DNA of 64,000 nucleotides, from NCBI GenBank assembly GCA_019187185.1, contig JABAQU010000002.1:1-64000 (forward strand), given 5' to 3'. Positions 47,114 to 58,308 of this stretch are shown here, one piece after another. Source of the stretch: Steroidobacteraceae bacterium (GTDB lineage Bacteria; Pseudomonadota; Gammaproteobacteria; Steroidobacterales; Steroidobacteraceae). Positions within the stretch are counted from its first letter, which is position 1. The number at the start of each line of letters is the position of its first letter. The translations under genes and the position numbers were made by a program. A model generated the notes under the pieces. The model was not told the origin of the DNA, searched no databases, and saw nothing but the letters and a program-made list of their open reading frames with translations.

Positions 47114-47511
47114 TCATGCTGTCGCGCCGAATTCCCCTGCTGGTCGCACTCGCGCTCGCGGCGCTGCCCCTCGCGGCCGCCGATCAGGTCTACCGTGTCG
47201 TCGAACAGGCGATCGAGGCGCAGGCCGGCACGGTCGTCCTGCCGTCGGGTGAGCGTGGCATCCTCGTCGTCACACGCTGCACCGGGTGCGCGCCCGAGTC
47301 GTTCGCGACGAACCCGCGGACGCGCTATGTCACGACGACAGGCCCGACGACACTCGCCGACCTGCGCGCAGGCATGCGCAATGCGCCGCGGGCCGACGTC
47401 ACCGTCTTCTACGATGCGCAGTCGCGGGCCGTTACGCGCGTCGTCGCGAACCTCGTTGTCGCCCCGCCCGGCGGGCCGCAGCACGCGAATCGCCCGGGAG
47501 CGCCCCGATGA
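47110..47511 (+). CDS. Exported protein of unknown function between pilX and pilY1
   Basis: 133-aa protein with a signal peptide (RRIPLLVALALAALPLAAA) and no recognised domain. A CTGCAP motif around residue 57 supplies two cysteines. The sequence has a few beta-rich stretches and a Pro/Gly-rich tail. It is coupled by 4-bp overlaps to pilX and to pilY1, so it is almost certainly part of pilus biogenesis or tip assembly in this lineage. A periplasmic PilY1 chaperone or adapter is possible, but nothing in the sequence proves it. Confidence 0.8.
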   Translation: MIMLSRRIPLLVALALAALPLAAADQVYRVVEQAIEAQAGTVVLPSGERGILVVTRCTGCAPESFATNPRTRYVTTTGPTTLADLRAGMRNAPRADVTVFYDAQSRAVTRVVANLVVAPPGGPQHANRPGAPR

Positions 47512-50500
47512 CCGCCCGTCGCGCGCCATTCGCCGCCGCCTTCGCGGGCGCCGCGCTCTCGCTCCTCGCCGGCGCCGCGGCGTTCGCCGACGACACGGAG
47601 ATCTTCGTCAACCAGGCCGCGCTGCGCAACGTGCGGCCGAACATCCTGTTCATCATCGACACCTCGGGCAGCATGGACAGCGTGGTGCAGGGCCAGCGCC
47701 TGCCATACGACCCGAACCAGGCCTACTCCGGCAGCTGCGCGGCGAACACCCTGTACTGGCGCGCAAGCGGCGCCGGCAATGTGGATCCACCCGCGTGCGA
47801 TTCCTCGCAGCGCTACCCGGTGGCCGCGAGTCGCTGCGCGGCGGCACGCAACAGCCTCGCGGGAATCGCGGGCACGTGGACCGGCAGCCTGCTGCGCTTC
47901 GATGCCACCACCGCACGCTGGGTGTCGCTCGCGGGCACGGGTTCGGCGTTCGACCTGCTGGAATGCGGCGCGGACAGCGGCATCCACGGCGCCGACGACA
48001 CATCACCGCTGCGCTACGCGCAGAACGGCGATGCGGCGGCGCCCTGGTCCGGCACGCCCGCACGCGAGATCGACTGGGGCGCGGCGCCCGTTTACACGCT
48101 GTACAGCGCCAACTGGCTCAACTGGTATTACTCGCCGCCCGTGTCGACCAACCTGACACGGCTGCAGACCGTACAGGCCGTGGCGACGTCACTCGTGGGC
48201 TCGCTCGCCGACGTGAATCTCGGGCTCATGCGCTACAGCAGTGATGCCGAAGGCGGCATGGTGATCCACGAGATCGCCGACATCACGACCGCGCGTGATG
48301 CCATCATCAACGACATCAACGGGCTCACCGCCAGCGGGTCCACCCCTCTCGCGGAAACCATGTACGAGGCCGGCCAGTATTTCGCGGGACGTGACGTGCA
48401 TTTCGGCCTCAACTCGGTTGCCGGCACGAACCGGACTCCCTTGCCGAGCGTGCCCGCCTCACGCGACCCGCAGGACTCGTCGCGTTACCAGTCGCCGATC
48501 GCCTACCAGTGCCAGCGCAACTTCGCGATCCTGCTGACCGACGGCGAACCGACGCAGGACACGAGTGCGAACACGCTGATCCCCGCGCTGCCGAACTACG
48601 CCTCGCTGGTGGGTGGGGGCTGCAGCAGCGTCGGCGACGGCGCCTGCCTGCCCGACATGGCGGACTACCTGCACGCCGCCGACCTGTCGAACCTGCCCGG
48701 CCAGCAGAATGTCACCACCTACACCGTGGGCTTCGGCCCCGAGGTCGCCGGCTCCACGCTGCTCGCGCAGACCGCCGCGCGGGGTGGTGGCGAGGCCTAC
48801 TCTGCGAGCGACGTCACGAACCTCACGACGTCGCTGCAGGCGATCGTCGGCAACATCCTGCAGACGAGTTCGACGTTCACGACGCCTTCGGTTTCGATCA
48901 ACGCGTTCAATCGCACGCAAACCCTCAATGAACTCTACGTCTCGGTGTTCAGTCCCGAATCCACCGTGCACTGGCCGGGCAACCTGAAGAAGTATGCGTT
49001 CCGGGACGGTGAGATCGTCGATGCCGCCGGCAACGGGGCCATCGACGCTGCGACCGGGTTCTTCCGCCAGGGCACGCAGAGCTTCTGGTCGGCCACGGCC
49101 GACGGGCCCAATGTCGAGGCTGGCGGTGCGGTGAGCCGCCTGCCGGCCGAAGTCGACCGGCACATGTACACCTATCTGACGGGCGCCGGCAGCCGCAACC
49201 TCACGGTCACGGGCAACCGCTTCGAGCGCGCCAATGCGGCGCTCACGCCGGCGCTCCTCGGCCTTTCGGGTGCCGTCCCGACCCGGGAAGAGCTGATCGA
49301 CTGGGCGCGCGGCATCGACGTGCAGGATGAAGATGCCGACGGCGATCGCACGGAGATGAACCGCTTCATGGGCGATCCGCTCCACGCACGGCCCGCGCTC
49401 GTCACCTATGGCGGCACGCCGTCCACGCCGGATGCGGACGACGGCGTCGTGTACGTGCCGACGAACGACGGCTTCCTGCACGCGGTCGATGCGCGCAACG
49501 GGCGGGAACTCTGGTCGTTCATCCCGCCCGAACTGCTCGCACGTCTGCCCGACCTCTACCTCAACTCCGGCGTCAGTGCCCGCACCTACGGCCTCGACGG
49601 CGACGTGCGCGTGCTCAAGTTCGACGTCAACCAGGACGGCATCGTCGATGCGTCTGCGGGCGATCGCGTGTGGATCTTCTTCGGCATGCGTCGCGGCGGC
49701 AGCACCTATTACGCACTCGACGTGACCGATCGCGACACGCCGCGCCTCAAGTGGAAGATCGGGCCGGCGGAGTTGCCCGGCATCGGCGAGACATGGTCCG
49801 CGCCGACCCTTGCTCGCGTGCGGGTCGGCGGCGCGAGTCAGAACGGCGAGCACCTCGTGCTCATCTTCGGCGGCGGATACGACGGCGCGCAGGAAAACGG
49901 CCCGTATGTCGCCGACACGATGGGCCACCGCATCTTCATGGTCGACGCCGCGACCGGCGCGCTCCTCTGGTATGCGGGCGGCCCCGGCGGCGCGGGCACG
50001 CCGGACCTGACACTGACACGCATGACGAATTCGATTCCCGGTCGCGTCACCGTGATCGACACCGACGGCGATGAATTCGCCGATCGCATGTACGCGGCCG
50101 ACATGGGCGGGCGAATCTTCCGGTTCGACATCTACAACGGCAACGACCGCGCGAGCCTTGTCACCGGCGGCGTGTTCGCGAGCCTGGGCGCCGGCGACAT
50201 GGCGACGCCGACCACCGTCGACAACCGCCGCTTCTATTACACGCCCGACGTCGCGCTGATCCAGCGCCGTGCCGCCGAGCCGTATTACAACCTCGCCATC
50301 GGCTCGGGCTACCGGGGCCATCCGCTCAGCACCGCGACACGCGATCGCTTCTATTCGCTGCGTGACAAGGCGCCGTTCGCGAAGTACACGCAGGCCGACT
50401 ACAACACGTTCACGCCGATCACGGAGGGCGACCTGATCGACATCACGAGCAACCCCGGCGTCACGCCGGTGCCGACGCAGGCGCGCGGCTGGCTGCTCGA

Positions 50501-50960
50501 CTTGCGCCTGAATGGCGACCTGACCGGCGAGAAGGTGCTCGCGGAGGCGCTCACCGTGAATGGCGCGATCCTCTTCCCGACCTATCAGCCGACCGCGCCC
50601 GCCGCCATGAATCCCTGCCTGCCGGCGTCCGGGCAGAACCGCGTGTATGCGCTCGGCGTCGACTCGGGGCGCCCCGTCATCGACTTCAACGACGACCAGC
50701 AGGTGACGACCAGCGATCTCTTCACCGATCTTGCGCAGTCCGGCATCGCCGGTGAGGTGAGCTTCGCCTACGAATCGGTCGCGGGCTCGCAGGGCGGCGG
50801 TGGAGGTGGCGGCGGGGGCTCGGGGCAAGGCGGGAACGACCCGAACCTCGACGAGCTCGGCCGCCGCGCGCTGTGCGTGGTCGGCGTCGAAGTGCTGCGC
50901 AAGTGCATCCGCCCGGGCGGGGTCGTGCGCACGTACTGGCAGCGGCCCGGCACGGACTAG
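47508..50960 (+). CDS. pilY1: PilY1-type pilus tip adhesin
   Basis: 1150-aa exported tip protein that supports pilus extension and surface sensing. Signal peptide (about 1-27). The von Willebrand A domain begins around FIIDTSGSM with an intact MIDAS (residues about 51-56). The C-terminal beta-propeller (about 640-1090) is PilY1-typical, with FGMRRGGSTYYALDVTD. The calcium site DVNQDGIVD is near residues 705-713, and another acidic run DVQDEDADGD is at about 604. A glycine-rich spacer (GGGGGGGGG) precedes a C-terminal Cys pair (RRALCVV ... RKCIRPGG). It is coupled to the preceding small exported protein. Confidence 0.95.
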   Translation: MTARRAPFAAAFAGAALSLLAGAAAFADDTEIFVNQAALRNVRPNILFIIDTSGSMDSVVQGQRLPYDPNQAYSGSCAANTLYWRASGAGNVDPPACDSSQRYPVAASRCAAARNSLAGIAGTWTGSLLRFDATTARWVSLAGTGSAFDLLECGADSGIHGADDTSPLRYAQNGDAAAPWSGTPAREIDWGAAPVYTLYSANWLNWYYSPPVSTNLTRLQTVQAVATSLVGSLADVNLGLMRYSSDAEGGMVIHEIADITTARDAIINDINGLTASGSTPLAETMYEAGQYFAGRDVHFGLNSVAGTNRTPLPSVPASRDPQDSSRYQSPIAYQCQRNFAILLTDGEPTQDTSANTLIPALPNYASLVGGGCSSVGDGACLPDMADYLHAADLSNLPGQQNVTTYTVGFGPEVAGSTLLAQTAARGGGEAYSASDVTNLTTSLQAIVGNILQTSSTFTTPSVSINAFNRTQTLNELYVSVFSPESTVHWPGNLKKYAFRDGEIVDAAGNGAIDAATGFFRQGTQSFWSATADGPNVEAGGAVSRLPAEVDRHMYTYLTGAGSRNLTVTGNRFERANAALTPALLGLSGAVPTREELIDWARGIDVQDEDADGDRTEMNRFMGDPLHARPALVTYGGTPSTPDADDGVVYVPTNDGFLHAVDARNGRELWSFIPPELLARLPDLYLNSGVSARTYGLDGDVRVLKFDVNQDGIVDASAGDRVWIFFGMRRGGSTYYALDVTDRDTPRLKWKIGPAELPGIGETWSAPTLARVRVGGASQNGEHLVLIFGGGYDGAQENGPYVADTMGHRIFMVDAATGALLWYAGGPGGAGTPDLTLTRMTNSIPGRVTVIDTDGDEFADRMYAADMGGRIFRFDIYNGNDRASLVTGGVFASLGAGDMATPTTVDNRRFYYTPDVALIQRRAAEPYYNLAIGSGYRGHPLSTATRDRFYSLRDKAPFAKYTQADYNTFTPITEGDLIDITSNPGVTPVPTQARGWLLDLRLNGDLTGEKVLAEALTVNGAILFPTYQPTAPAAMNPCLPASGQNRVYALGVDSGRPVIDFNDDQQVTTSDLFTDLAQSGIAGEVSFAYESVAGSQGGGGGGGGGSGQGGNDPNLDELGRRALCVVGVEVLRKCIRPGGVVRTYWQRPGTD

Positions 50961-50968
50961 CCGCGCAC

Positions 50969-51412
50969 GTGGCGGCTCTCCGTTTGCTGCGCGCGCTCGC
51001 TCTTGCCACGCTCTGTGCCTGCCTTGCCGCGGCAGGCACAGAACCCGCGTTCGCGCGTGGCGAGGTGCTGATCAACGGTGTGCCGGCGCGTCCGGCCCGC
51101 GCCCGCGACTACTACCCTGCAGACCTGCGGCGAGCCAACGTCGGCGGGCGCGTCTCGCTCGCGTACTCGATCGACGCATCCGGTCGCGTCGTCCGCGTTT
51201 TCCCGCTCGTCTCCGACGATGTGCGGTTCGAACCCGCGGCGACGCAGTGCCTGACCGACCTCCGATTCCGCGTTCCGGCCGACTGGGAGGCACGAGGAGG
51301 ACCGTGGCGCCGATTCCGGATCCAGGTCACCTTCGTCGTGCGGGGCATGCAGCCGTTGCCCAAGTGGGACCCGACGGATGAAGCGCTTGTGATCACCGCC
51401 AGCGGGCGATGA
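50969..51412 (+). CDS. Exported TonB C-terminal-domain protein
   Basis: 147-aa protein. A signal-like N-terminus (LRALALATLCACLAAAGTEPA) is followed by a TonB C-terminal domain: DYYPADLRRANVGGRVSLAY, SIDASGRVVRVFPLVSDD and CLTDLRFRVPADW. It lacks the Pro-rich stretch and cytoplasmic membrane anchor of true TonB, so it is unlikely to energise transporters. It may bind a periplasmic partner. The GTG at 50969 is the first start after pilY1 and lies 8 bp away. It is convergent with ispH. Confidence 0.85.
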   Translation: MAALRLLRALALATLCACLAAAGTEPAFARGEVLINGVPARPARARDYYPADLRRANVGGRVSLAYSIDASGRVVRVFPLVSDDVRFEPAATQCLTDLRFRVPADWEARGGPWRRFRIQVTFVVRGMQPLPKWDPTDEALVITASGR

Positions 51413-51439
51413 CCGCAGGCAGCGTGGAGCCGCCGATCG

Positions 51440-52387
51440 CTACTCGCGCCTTGCGTTCCTGAGCGCCTTCGGCAGCGCGAACGTGATGTTCTCCTCACGG
51501 CCGCGCAGCTGCACGGGCGCTTCGCCGCCCCAGCCGCGCAGGCGCTCGATGACCCGTTGCACCAGGATCTCGGGCGCCGATGCCCCCGCGGTGACTCCCA
51601 CGGCACGGCGGCCCTCGAACCATTCCGCACGCAGGTCGTCGGGGCCGTCGACGAGATAGCCGGGCACGCCGGCTCGATCGGCGAGCTCGCGCAGCCGGTT
51701 CGAGTTCGAGCTGGTCGACGAGCCGACGACGATCAATACGTCGCACTCCGCGAGCAGCTGCTTCACCGCGTCCTGGCGGTTCTGCGTCGCATAGCAGATG
51801 TCCTCCTTGCGCGGACTCGCGAGTGCCGGGAAGCGCCGCCGCAGCGCCGCGACGATCCCGGCGGTGTCGTCGACCGACAGCGTCGTCTGCGTGACGAAGG
51901 CGAGCCGGTCGGGCGCACGGATCTCGATGCGCTCCGCATCCTGCACCGACTCGATCAGCACGATACGGCCGCCGTACGAGCCATCGAAGCGCCCCATCGT
52001 GCCCTCCACTTCCGGGTGACCCTCGTGGCCGATCAGGATCACCTCGCGCGCCTCGCGGGCATAGCGCGCCACTTCCATGTGCACCTTGGTGACGAGCGGG
52101 CAGGTCGCATCGAAGACGGTCAGCTTGCGCCGCGCGGCTTCGTCCTCCACCGCGCGCGACACGCCGTGCGCGGAGAAAATGACGGTGGCACCATCCGGCA
52201 CTTCGTCGAGCTCATCGACGAACACCGCGCCGAGTTCGAGCAGGCGCTCGACGACATAGCGGTTGTGCACGACCTCGTGGCGCACGTAGATCGGCGCGCC
52301 GAACAGGTCGATCGCGCGCTGCACGATGTCGATCGCGCGATCGACGCCGGCGCAGAAGCCGCGTGGGTTGGCGATCAGGATCCTCAT
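51440..52387 (-). CDS. ispH: 4-hydroxy-3-methylbut-2-enyl diphosphate reductase
   Basis: Last enzyme of the MEP isoprenoid pathway, an Fe-S reductase. 315 aa. The three cluster cysteines are in [22 protein letters not shown] and [11 protein letters not shown]. The EGTMGR and [10 protein letters not shown] motifs and VTAGASAPE are intact. The start is fixed by the ATGA overlap with lspA. It ends the murJ-ribF-ileS-lspA-ispH operon. The usual fkpB-type peptidyl-prolyl isomerase gene between lspA and ispH is missing. Confidence 0.97.
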   Translation of the reverse strand: MRILIANPRGFCAGVDRAIDIVQRAIDLFGAPIYVRHEVVHNRYVVERLLELGAVFVDELDEVPDGATVIFSAHGVSRAVEDEAARRKLTVFDATCPLVTKVHMEVARYAREAREVILIGHEGHPEVEGTMGRFDGSYGGRIVLIESVQDAERIEIRAPDRLAFVTQTTLSVDDTAGIVAALRRRFPALASPRKEDICYATQNRQDAVKQLLAECDVLIVVGSSTSSNSNRLRELADRAGVPGYLVDGPDDLRAEWFEGRRAVGVTAGASAPEILVQRVIERLRGWGGEAPVQLRGREENITFALPKALRNARRE

Positions 52388-52866
52388 GGCAGCTTCGCGC
52401 GCCGCGACTCGATCAGCGCATCCACGATGAGGCAGACCGCGCCGATCGTGATCGCCGAATCGGCCACGTTGAATGCGGGAAACCAGCTGTCGTTCCAGTG
52501 CGCGTGCACGAAGTCGATGACGAAACCGTGCCGCAGGCGGTCGATCACATTACCGAGCGCGCCGCCGAGGATCAGCGCGAGACCGCAGGCGAGCCAGGCC
52601 TGCGCGCGCGCGTGCACGCTGCGCAGCCACACGACGATGGCGACGCTCACCGCGATCGCGAGCCCCGTGAAGAGCCAGCGCTGCCACCCGCCCGCACCCG
52701 CGAGGAAGCTGAACGCCGCGCCGGGGTTGTGCAGGCGCGTGATGTCGAGCACCGGCAGCAGCGTCACGCTCTCGTAGAGCTCGAAGTGCCGCTCGATCCA
52801 GGCCTTGCTCGCCTGGTCGGCGGCGATGATGAGGGCCGCGAGCGGCAGCCAGCGCCAGCCGCTCAT
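52384..52866 (-). CDS. lspA: Lipoprotein signal peptidase (signal peptidase II)
   Basis: 160-aa inner-membrane aspartyl protease that cleaves prolipoproteins. Four hydrophobic helices. Catalytic Asp residues in [10 protein letters not shown] and FNVADSAI, and the conserved [12 protein letters not shown]. The ATG at 52866 overlaps ileS by 4 bp. Confidence 0.96.
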   Translation of the reverse strand: MSGWRWLPLAALIIAADQASKAWIERHFELYESVTLLPVLDITRLHNPGAAFSFLAGAGGWQRWLFTGLAIAVSVAIVVWLRSVHARAQAWLACGLALILGGALGNVIDRLRHGFVIDFVHAHWNDSWFPAFNVADSAITIGAVCLIVDALIESRRAKLP

Positions 52867-55670
52867 GCGTAGCGCCTCGTCTCGCCCGCGCCTGCCACGT
52901 TCGTCACGCAGCGGCCGCAGAGCCCGGGATGCTCCGCGTGCGTGCCGACATCGTCGAGCCGATGCCAGCAGCGCACGCATTTCGGCGCCTCGGTCGGCCT
53001 GATGCGGATCGCGACCCCTTCGGCCACGGCGACGCTGCCCGGCGGCGCCGCTCCCCGCTGCACGCGCGCGGCCGACGTGATCAGGAGAAACCGCAACTCG
53101 TCGCCGAGCGCCGCGTGACGCGCGTACTCGCCGTCCGTGCACCACACCTCGACCCCGGCCTCGAGCGGCGCGCCGATCGCACCCGTGTCGCGCAGCTTCT
53201 CGAGTTCACGCGTCACCGCCGCGCGCAGCGCGAGCAGCGCCGGCCAGTCGATGTCGCTCGCCGACACTTCGGGCAGCGGGTGCCAGACCTCGAGCTGCAC
53301 CGATTCGCTGCGCGCGCCGGGCAGGGCCTGCCAGATCTCTTCGGCCGTAAAGGACAAGATCGGCGCGATCCAGCGCACCATCGCCTCGGCGATGTGGAAC
53401 ATCGCGGTCTGCGCCGAGCGGCGCGCGTGGCTCTTCGCCGGCGTCGTGTAGAGACGATCCTTCAGCACGTCGAGGTAGAGCCCGCCGAGGTCGACGATGC
53501 AGAAGTTGTGCACCTTCTGGTAGATGAGGTGGAACGCGTAGTCGCGGTACGCCTGCACGATCTCGGCCTGCAGCGCGCGCGCGCGGGCGATCGCCCAGGC
53601 GTCGAGCGCGACGAGGTCGGCGACCGGCACGGCATCGGCCACCGGATCGAACCCATGGAGGTTGCCGAGCAGGAAACGCACCGTGTTGCGGATGCGGCGG
53701 TAGGAGTCCGCCATGCGCTTCAGGATCTCGTCCGAGACGCCGATCTCGTTGGCGTAGTCGGTCGAGGCGACCCAGAGGCGCAGCACGTCCGCGCCGAGCG
53801 TCGCGACGACCTTCTGCGGCAGGATCACGTTGCCGAGCGACTTCGACATCTTGCGGCCCTTCTCGTCCACGGTGAACCCGTGGGTGAGCACGCCCTTGTA
53901 GGGCGCGCGGGCGTAGAGTGCTTCCGACATCAGCAGCGAACTGTGGAACCAGCCGCGGTGCTGGTCCGAGCCCTCGAGGTACAGGTCGACGGGCACCTTG
54001 ATCTCGGGGCGCGACGCACCGACACACTCGAACGACAGCCCCGAGTCGGCCCACACGTCCATGACGTCGACGACCTTCTCGTAGGTCTCGCTGTCGACGC
54101 CGATCAGTTCGGCCGCATCGAGCGCGAACCACGCCTCGATGCCGCCCTGCTGCACGCGATCCGCCGCCTTGCCGATCAGCGCGAGCGTATCGGGGTGCAG
54201 CGCGCCCGTTTCCCGGTGCGTGAACAGCGTGATCGGTACGCCCCAGGTGCGCTGGCGCGAAATGCACCAGTCGGGCCGGTTCTCGATCATGCCCGTGATG
54301 CGCTGCTCGCCCCAGGCCGGGGTCCACTCGACGCCCCGGATATCCCGCAGCGCGTGCGCCCTGAGGTTGCGCTGCTCCATGCTGATGAACCACTGTGGCG
54401 TCGCACGGAAGATCACCGGCGTCTTGTGGCGCCAGCAGTGCGGATAGCTGTGCCGGTACGGCACATGGTGCAGCAGCCGCCCGGCGTCGGCGAGCGCCTG
54501 CACGATCACGGCGTTCGCCGCATCGACCCGTTGCCCGCCGACGAGCGGCGTGCCGGCGAAGAAGCGCCCATCGGGCCCCACCGGGTTCACGACCGGCAGG
54601 CCGTATCGCTGGCCGACGACGAAGTCCTCCTGGCCATGGGCCGGCGCGGTGTGCACGGCGCCGGTACCTGCCTCGAGCGTCACGTGATCCCCGAGGATCA
54701 CCGGCACGCGCTTCGGCAGGAATGGATGCGCAAGCTCGAGCCGCTCGAGTGCGACGCCGTCGAACTCGGCGAGCAGCTCGCGCATCGCAAGGCCATAGCG
54801 CGCGAGGCAAGTCTCGCGCAGCTCGCTCGCGAGCACCAGCCGTTCGCGGCCCGCGGCGGACTCGACCTCGACGAGGCTGTAGCGGAAACCGGCGCGCAGC
54901 GCGACGGCTTCATTGGCAGGCAGTGTCCAGGGTGTCGTCGTCCAGATGACGAGCGACACCGGCAGTTCGCCGAGCGCGCCGGCGGGCTGGCCAATGCGGC
55001 GCTCGAGGTCGCGCAGGTCGAGCACGCGAAACGCGACGTCGACTGCGGGCGACGTACGCTCCTCGTATTCCACTTCCGCCTCGGCGAGCGCGGAGCGGCA
55101 ATCGAGGCACCAGTGCACGGGCTTCGCGCCGCGATACAGGTGCCCGTTGTGCACGATGCGGCCGAAGGCGCGGATCTGCTCCGCCTCGTACGCCGCGTCC
55201 ATCGTGAGGTAGGGCCGGTCCCAGTCGCCGAGCACGCCGAGGCGGATGAAGTCGGCGCGCTGCAGGTCGATCTGCTCGCGCGCGAACGCGCGGCACGCCG
55301 CACGGAATGCGTTCGCATCGAGCTTCTGCCCCGGCTTGCCGTGCTTTTTCTCGACGGCGTGCTCGATCGGCAGGCCGTGGCAGTCCCAGCCCGGGATGTA
55401 AGGCGCATCGAAACCGTCGAGCGAGCGCGACTTGACGATGATGTCCTTCAGGATCTTGTTGACCGCGTGCCCGATGTGAATCGCGCCGTTCGCGTACGGC
55501 GGGCCATCGTGCAGCACGAAGCGCGGCCGGCCGCGCGCAGCGGCACGCAGCTTCCCGTACAGGTCGCCCGCGCGCCAGGCCTCGAGCATTTTCGGCTCGC
55601 GCTGCGCGAGATCGGCCTTCATCGGAAAGCCGGTCTGCGGCAGGTTGATCGTGTGCTTGTAGTCGGTCAC
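52863..55670 (-). CDS. ileS: Isoleucyl-tRNA synthetase
   Basis: 935-aa class Ia synthetase that charges tRNA-Ile and edits valine. The HIGH motif is HIGHAVNK (near residue 65). The editing domain includes [10 protein letters not shown] and [15 protein letters not shown]. The KMSKS loop is [11 protein letters not shown] (about 600). The C-terminal zinc-binding domain has CVRCWHR and a late CGRC. The GTG at 55670 fits the conserved N-terminus [16 protein letters not shown], and it lies 10 bp after ribF. Confidence 0.97.
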   Translation of the reverse strand: MTDYKHTINLPQTGFPMKADLAQREPKMLEAWRAGDLYGKLRAAARGRPRFVLHDGPPYANGAIHIGHAVNKILKDIIVKSRSLDGFDAPYIPGWDCHGLPIEHAVEKKHGKPGQKLDANAFRAACRAFAREQIDLQRADFIRLGVLGDWDRPYLTMDAAYEAEQIRAFGRIVHNGHLYRGAKPVHWCLDCRSALAEAEVEYEERTSPAVDVAFRVLDLRDLERRIGQPAGALGELPVSLVIWTTTPWTLPANEAVALRAGFRYSLVEVESAAGRERLVLASELRETCLARYGLAMRELLAEFDGVALERLELAHPFLPKRVPVILGDHVTLEAGTGAVHTAPAHGQEDFVVGQRYGLPVVNPVGPDGRFFAGTPLVGGQRVDAANAVIVQALADAGRLLHHVPYRHSYPHCWRHKTPVIFRATPQWFISMEQRNLRAHALRDIRGVEWTPAWGEQRITGMIENRPDWCISRQRTWGVPITLFTHRETGALHPDTLALIGKAADRVQQGGIEAWFALDAAELIGVDSETYEKVVDVMDVWADSGLSFECVGASRPEIKVPVDLYLEGSDQHRGWFHSSLLMSEALYARAPYKGVLTHGFTVDEKGRKMSKSLGNVILPQKVVATLGADVLRLWVASTDYANEIGVSDEILKRMADSYRRIRNTVRFLLGNLHGFDPVADAVPVADLVALDAWAIARARALQAEIVQAYRDYAFHLIYQKVHNFCIVDLGGLYLDVLKDRLYTTPAKSHARRSAQTAMFHIAEAMVRWIAPILSFTAEEIWQALPGARSESVQLEVWHPLPEVSASDIDWPALLALRAAVTRELEKLRDTGAIGAPLEAGVEVWCTDGEYARHAALGDELRFLLITSAARVQRGAAPPGSVAVAEGVAIRIRPTEAPKCVRCWHRLDDVGTHAEHPGLCGRCVTNVAGAGETRRYA

Positions 55671-55680
55671 TCGCAGTCCT

Positions 55681-56604
55681 TCAATGGTCGAGCAGGCGCC
55701 GCGCCGCGCCCGCATCGTCGTGCATCTGCGCGACCATCGCCTCGAGCGACGCAAACCGCGCCTCGTCGCGGATCTTCGCGACGAACTCCACCTCGATTTC
55801 GCGGCCGTAGAGGTCCGCCGCGAAATCGAACAGAAACGTCTCGAGCCAGGGCTCGACACCGCCGACCGTCGGCCGCGTGCCGAGGCTCGCGACCCCGGGC
55901 CACGCCGTTGCGGCCACGCCGTGCACGCGTACGGCGAATATGCCGCCGAGCGGCGAGACGCGACGCTCGAGCCGCAGATTCGCCGTCGGAAAGCCGAGCG
56001 TGCGTCCGAGCTGCTCGCCTTGCGCGACACGCCCGCGCATCGTATATCGTCGCCCGAGAAGTCGCGCAGCGCCGTCGAAATCCCCGGCGGCGAGGCACGC
56101 ACGCACGGCCGAGCTGCTGACGCGCTCGCCCGACCGCGTGACCGGCGCGACGACATCGACCTCGAAGCCGAGGCGGCGCCCCTCCTCCGAGAGGCGCTCT
56201 GCCGTTCCCGCCCCGCCGCGGCCAAACCGGAAATCGTGGCCGACGACGATCATCGCGGCACCGAACGCGCGTGCGAGGCGCTGCGCGAACATCTCGGGTG
56301 ACCACTCGCGCAGCCGCGCATCGAAACGCAGCACACACAGCGCATCGAGCCCGCTTTGCGCGACGAGCCGCCAGCGTTCGCGAAAGCTCGTCAGCCGCGC
56401 CGGCGGCGAGGCCGGCGTCAGGTATTCGCGCGGCATCGGCTCGAAGGTCAGCATCAGTGCGCGCACGCCGCGCTCGCGAGCCACCTCGCGCGCGCGGGCC
56501 ATCAGCGCCTGGTGCCCGAGGTGCAGGCCATCGAAGGTGCCGACTGCCACCACCGCATCGCGGCAGGTGTGGGGAAGGGTCGGCAATCCGCGAATCAACC
56601 GCAT
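55681..56604 (-). CDS. ribF: Bifunctional riboflavin kinase / FAD synthetase
   Basis: 307 aa. The N-terminal FMN adenylyltransferase domain has [14 protein letters not shown] and RFGRGGAG (about 110), with [14 protein letters not shown]. The C-terminal riboflavin kinase domain has [13 protein letters not shown] and the catalytic [13 protein letters not shown]. The ATG at 56604 is 2 bp after the murJ stop. It is part of the murJ-ribF-ileS-lspA-ispH operon. Confidence 0.96.
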   Translation of the reverse strand: MRLIRGLPTLPHTCRDAVVAVGTFDGLHLGHQALMARAREVARERGVRALMLTFEPMPREYLTPASPPARLTSFRERWRLVAQSGLDALCVLRFDARLREWSPEMFAQRLARAFGAAMIVVGHDFRFGRGGAGTAERLSEEGRRLGFEVDVVAPVTRSGERVSSSAVRACLAAGDFDGAARLLGRRYTMRGRVAQGEQLGRTLGFPTANLRLERRVSPLGGIFAVRVHGVAATAWPGVASLGTRPTVGGVEPWLETFLFDFAADLYGREIEVEFVAKIRDEARFASLEAMVAQMHDDAGAARRLLDH

Positions 56605-56606
56605 GA

Positions 56607-58169
56607 TTATATGGGCCGGTTGCGCAGGTGGCCATAACGCAGGCCGGTCGCGAACAGCACCGCGAAGTACAGCGCCGCGCCGGCAGCGATGCCGATACCG
56701 CACCGGACCGCGCGTTGCAGCGCCCCGAGGGTAGTCCAGCCGGCGAGGTCACCGGCAAACCACATGAGGAGCGCCGCCATCGCGACATTGGCGGCAAGGA
56801 CGCGCCACAGGAAAGTCGGCCAGCCGGCCGACGCCCGATACACCCCGCCGCGTCTGAGGCCACGCCACAAGAGGAACGCATTGACCGCCGCACCGGCGCA
56901 GGTCGATGTGGCGAGCAGCACGTGCGGAACCGGGAACCCGAGCCACTTGGCGGGCAGCACGACGACGACATTGAGGGTCATCGTGACCGCGAGCGCGATG
57001 ATGCCGACCCGCACCGGCGTGCGCGTGTCCTGGCGCGCGAAGTAACCGGGCGCGAGCACTTTCACGAGGCTGAACATCAGCAGCCCCCACGAATACGCCA
57101 TCAGCGCGTAGGACGCCATCTGCACGTCGCGCAGCCCGAAGCGCCCGTAGCCGAAGATCGTGGCCGTGAGCGGGCCCGAGAAGACGAGCAGGCCCACTGC
57201 GGCCGGCGTCGCGAGCAACACAGTGAGGCGCAGCGCCCAGTCGAGGGTACCGGCGAAGCGGTCCATCGACTGCTGCGCGTGGTGCGCGGACAGCCCCGGC
57301 AGGATCACGGTCGCGAGCGCGATACTGAAGACGCCGAGCGGAAACTCCATCAACCGGTCGGCGAAATAGAGCCAGGAAATGCTGCCCGACATCAGGAACG
57401 ACGCGATGATCGTGTCGAGCAGCAGGCTCACCTGGGCCATCGACGAGCCGAGGATCCCCGGCACCATCAGCCGACCGATGCGCCGCACGCCCTCGGCGCG
57501 CGGCTGCCAGCGCGGGCGGCCGAGGAGCCCGAGCCGTCCGACCGCGGGCAGCTGAAAGAGGACCTGCAGCACCCCGCTCACGAACACGCCGATCGCGAGC
57601 ACGCGCCCCGGGTTCGCCGCGTTTGCGGCGAGCACGACGGCCACGAAGATCATCACGACATTCATGATGACCTGCGTGAACGCGGGCACCGCGAAGCGCC
57701 CGTAGCTGTTCAGCACGCCGCTGAAGAGCGCCGTGAGCGACACGAAGAAGAGATACGGGAAGGTCCACCGCAGCATCTCGACCGCGAGGTCGTACTTGTC
57801 GCCGTGCTGCGTGAAGCCGGGCGCGAACAGCAGGATCAGGAGCGGCGCACCGATCACGCCGAGAATCGTCACGCCGAGGAGCACCGTGCCGAGTGTGCCC
57901 GACGTGCCGCCGACGAGCGTCCGTACCTCCTCCGGCGTACGCCTGACGCGATACTCGGAAATGACCGGCACGAAGGATTGCGAGAACGCGCCCTCGGCAA
58001 AGAGCCGCCGCAGGAAATTCGGGATCTTGTAGGCGACGAGGAAGGCGTCCATCAGGAGCCCGGCGCCGAAGACCTGTGACAGTGCCATGTCCCGCAGGAG
58101 GCCCGTGATCCGCGACAGCAGCGTCGTGGCGCCGACGACGCTGGTGCTCTTCAGCAGCGCGCGGCTCAT
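56607..58169 (-). CDS. murJ: Lipid II flippase MurJ
   Basis: 520-aa MOP-superfamily membrane protein that flips lipid II for peptidoglycan synthesis. About 14 hydrophobic segments. Family motifs near the N-terminus: TLLSRITGLLRDMALSQVFG, DAFLVAYKIPNFLRRLFAEG and AFSQSFVPV, with essential Arg and charged residues of the central cavity. The ATG at 58169 is chosen by these. It lies divergent from rpsT, the usual neighbour in gammaproteobacteria. It ends 2 bp before ribF. Confidence 0.96.
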   Translation of the reverse strand: MSRALLKSTSVVGATTLLSRITGLLRDMALSQVFGAGLLMDAFLVAYKIPNFLRRLFAEGAFSQSFVPVISEYRVRRTPEEVRTLVGGTSGTLGTVLLGVTILGVIGAPLLILLFAPGFTQHGDKYDLAVEMLRWTFPYLFFVSLTALFSGVLNSYGRFAVPAFTQVIMNVVMIFVAVVLAANAANPGRVLAIGVFVSGVLQVLFQLPAVGRLGLLGRPRWQPRAEGVRRIGRLMVPGILGSSMAQVSLLLDTIIASFLMSGSISWLYFADRLMEFPLGVFSIALATVILPGLSAHHAQQSMDRFAGTLDWALRLTVLLATPAAVGLLVFSGPLTATIFGYGRFGLRDVQMASYALMAYSWGLLMFSLVKVLAPGYFARQDTRTPVRVGIIALAVTMTLNVVVVLPAKWLGFPVPHVLLATSTCAGAAVNAFLLWRGLRRGGVYRASAGWPTFLWRVLAANVAMAALLMWFAGDLAGWTTLGALQRAVRCGIGIAAGAALYFAVLFATGLRYGHLRNRPI

Positions 58170-58237
58170 GCGATAAACGTCGGAAAACCCACAGGTTACA
58201 ACTATACCGGACGCCTCCGGCCGCGCGCCGGTTCCGA

Positions 58238-58266
58238 TTGACAAGGCTGGGGGCGCTCCGCACACT
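58238..58266 (+). promoter_or_regulatory. rpsT promoter with GC-rich discriminator
   Basis: TTGACA (58238-58243), 17-bp spacer and CACACT (58261-58266), then ACGCGCC. The sequence from the -10 through the discriminator is nearly identical to that of the rplU promoter (ACACTACGCG in both). Predicted leader to the GTG is about 35 nt. Confidence 0.7.
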
Positions 58267-58308
58267 ACGCGCCCTCAAAAAGCAGCCGACCCCTTTTCCG
58301 GAGACCCC

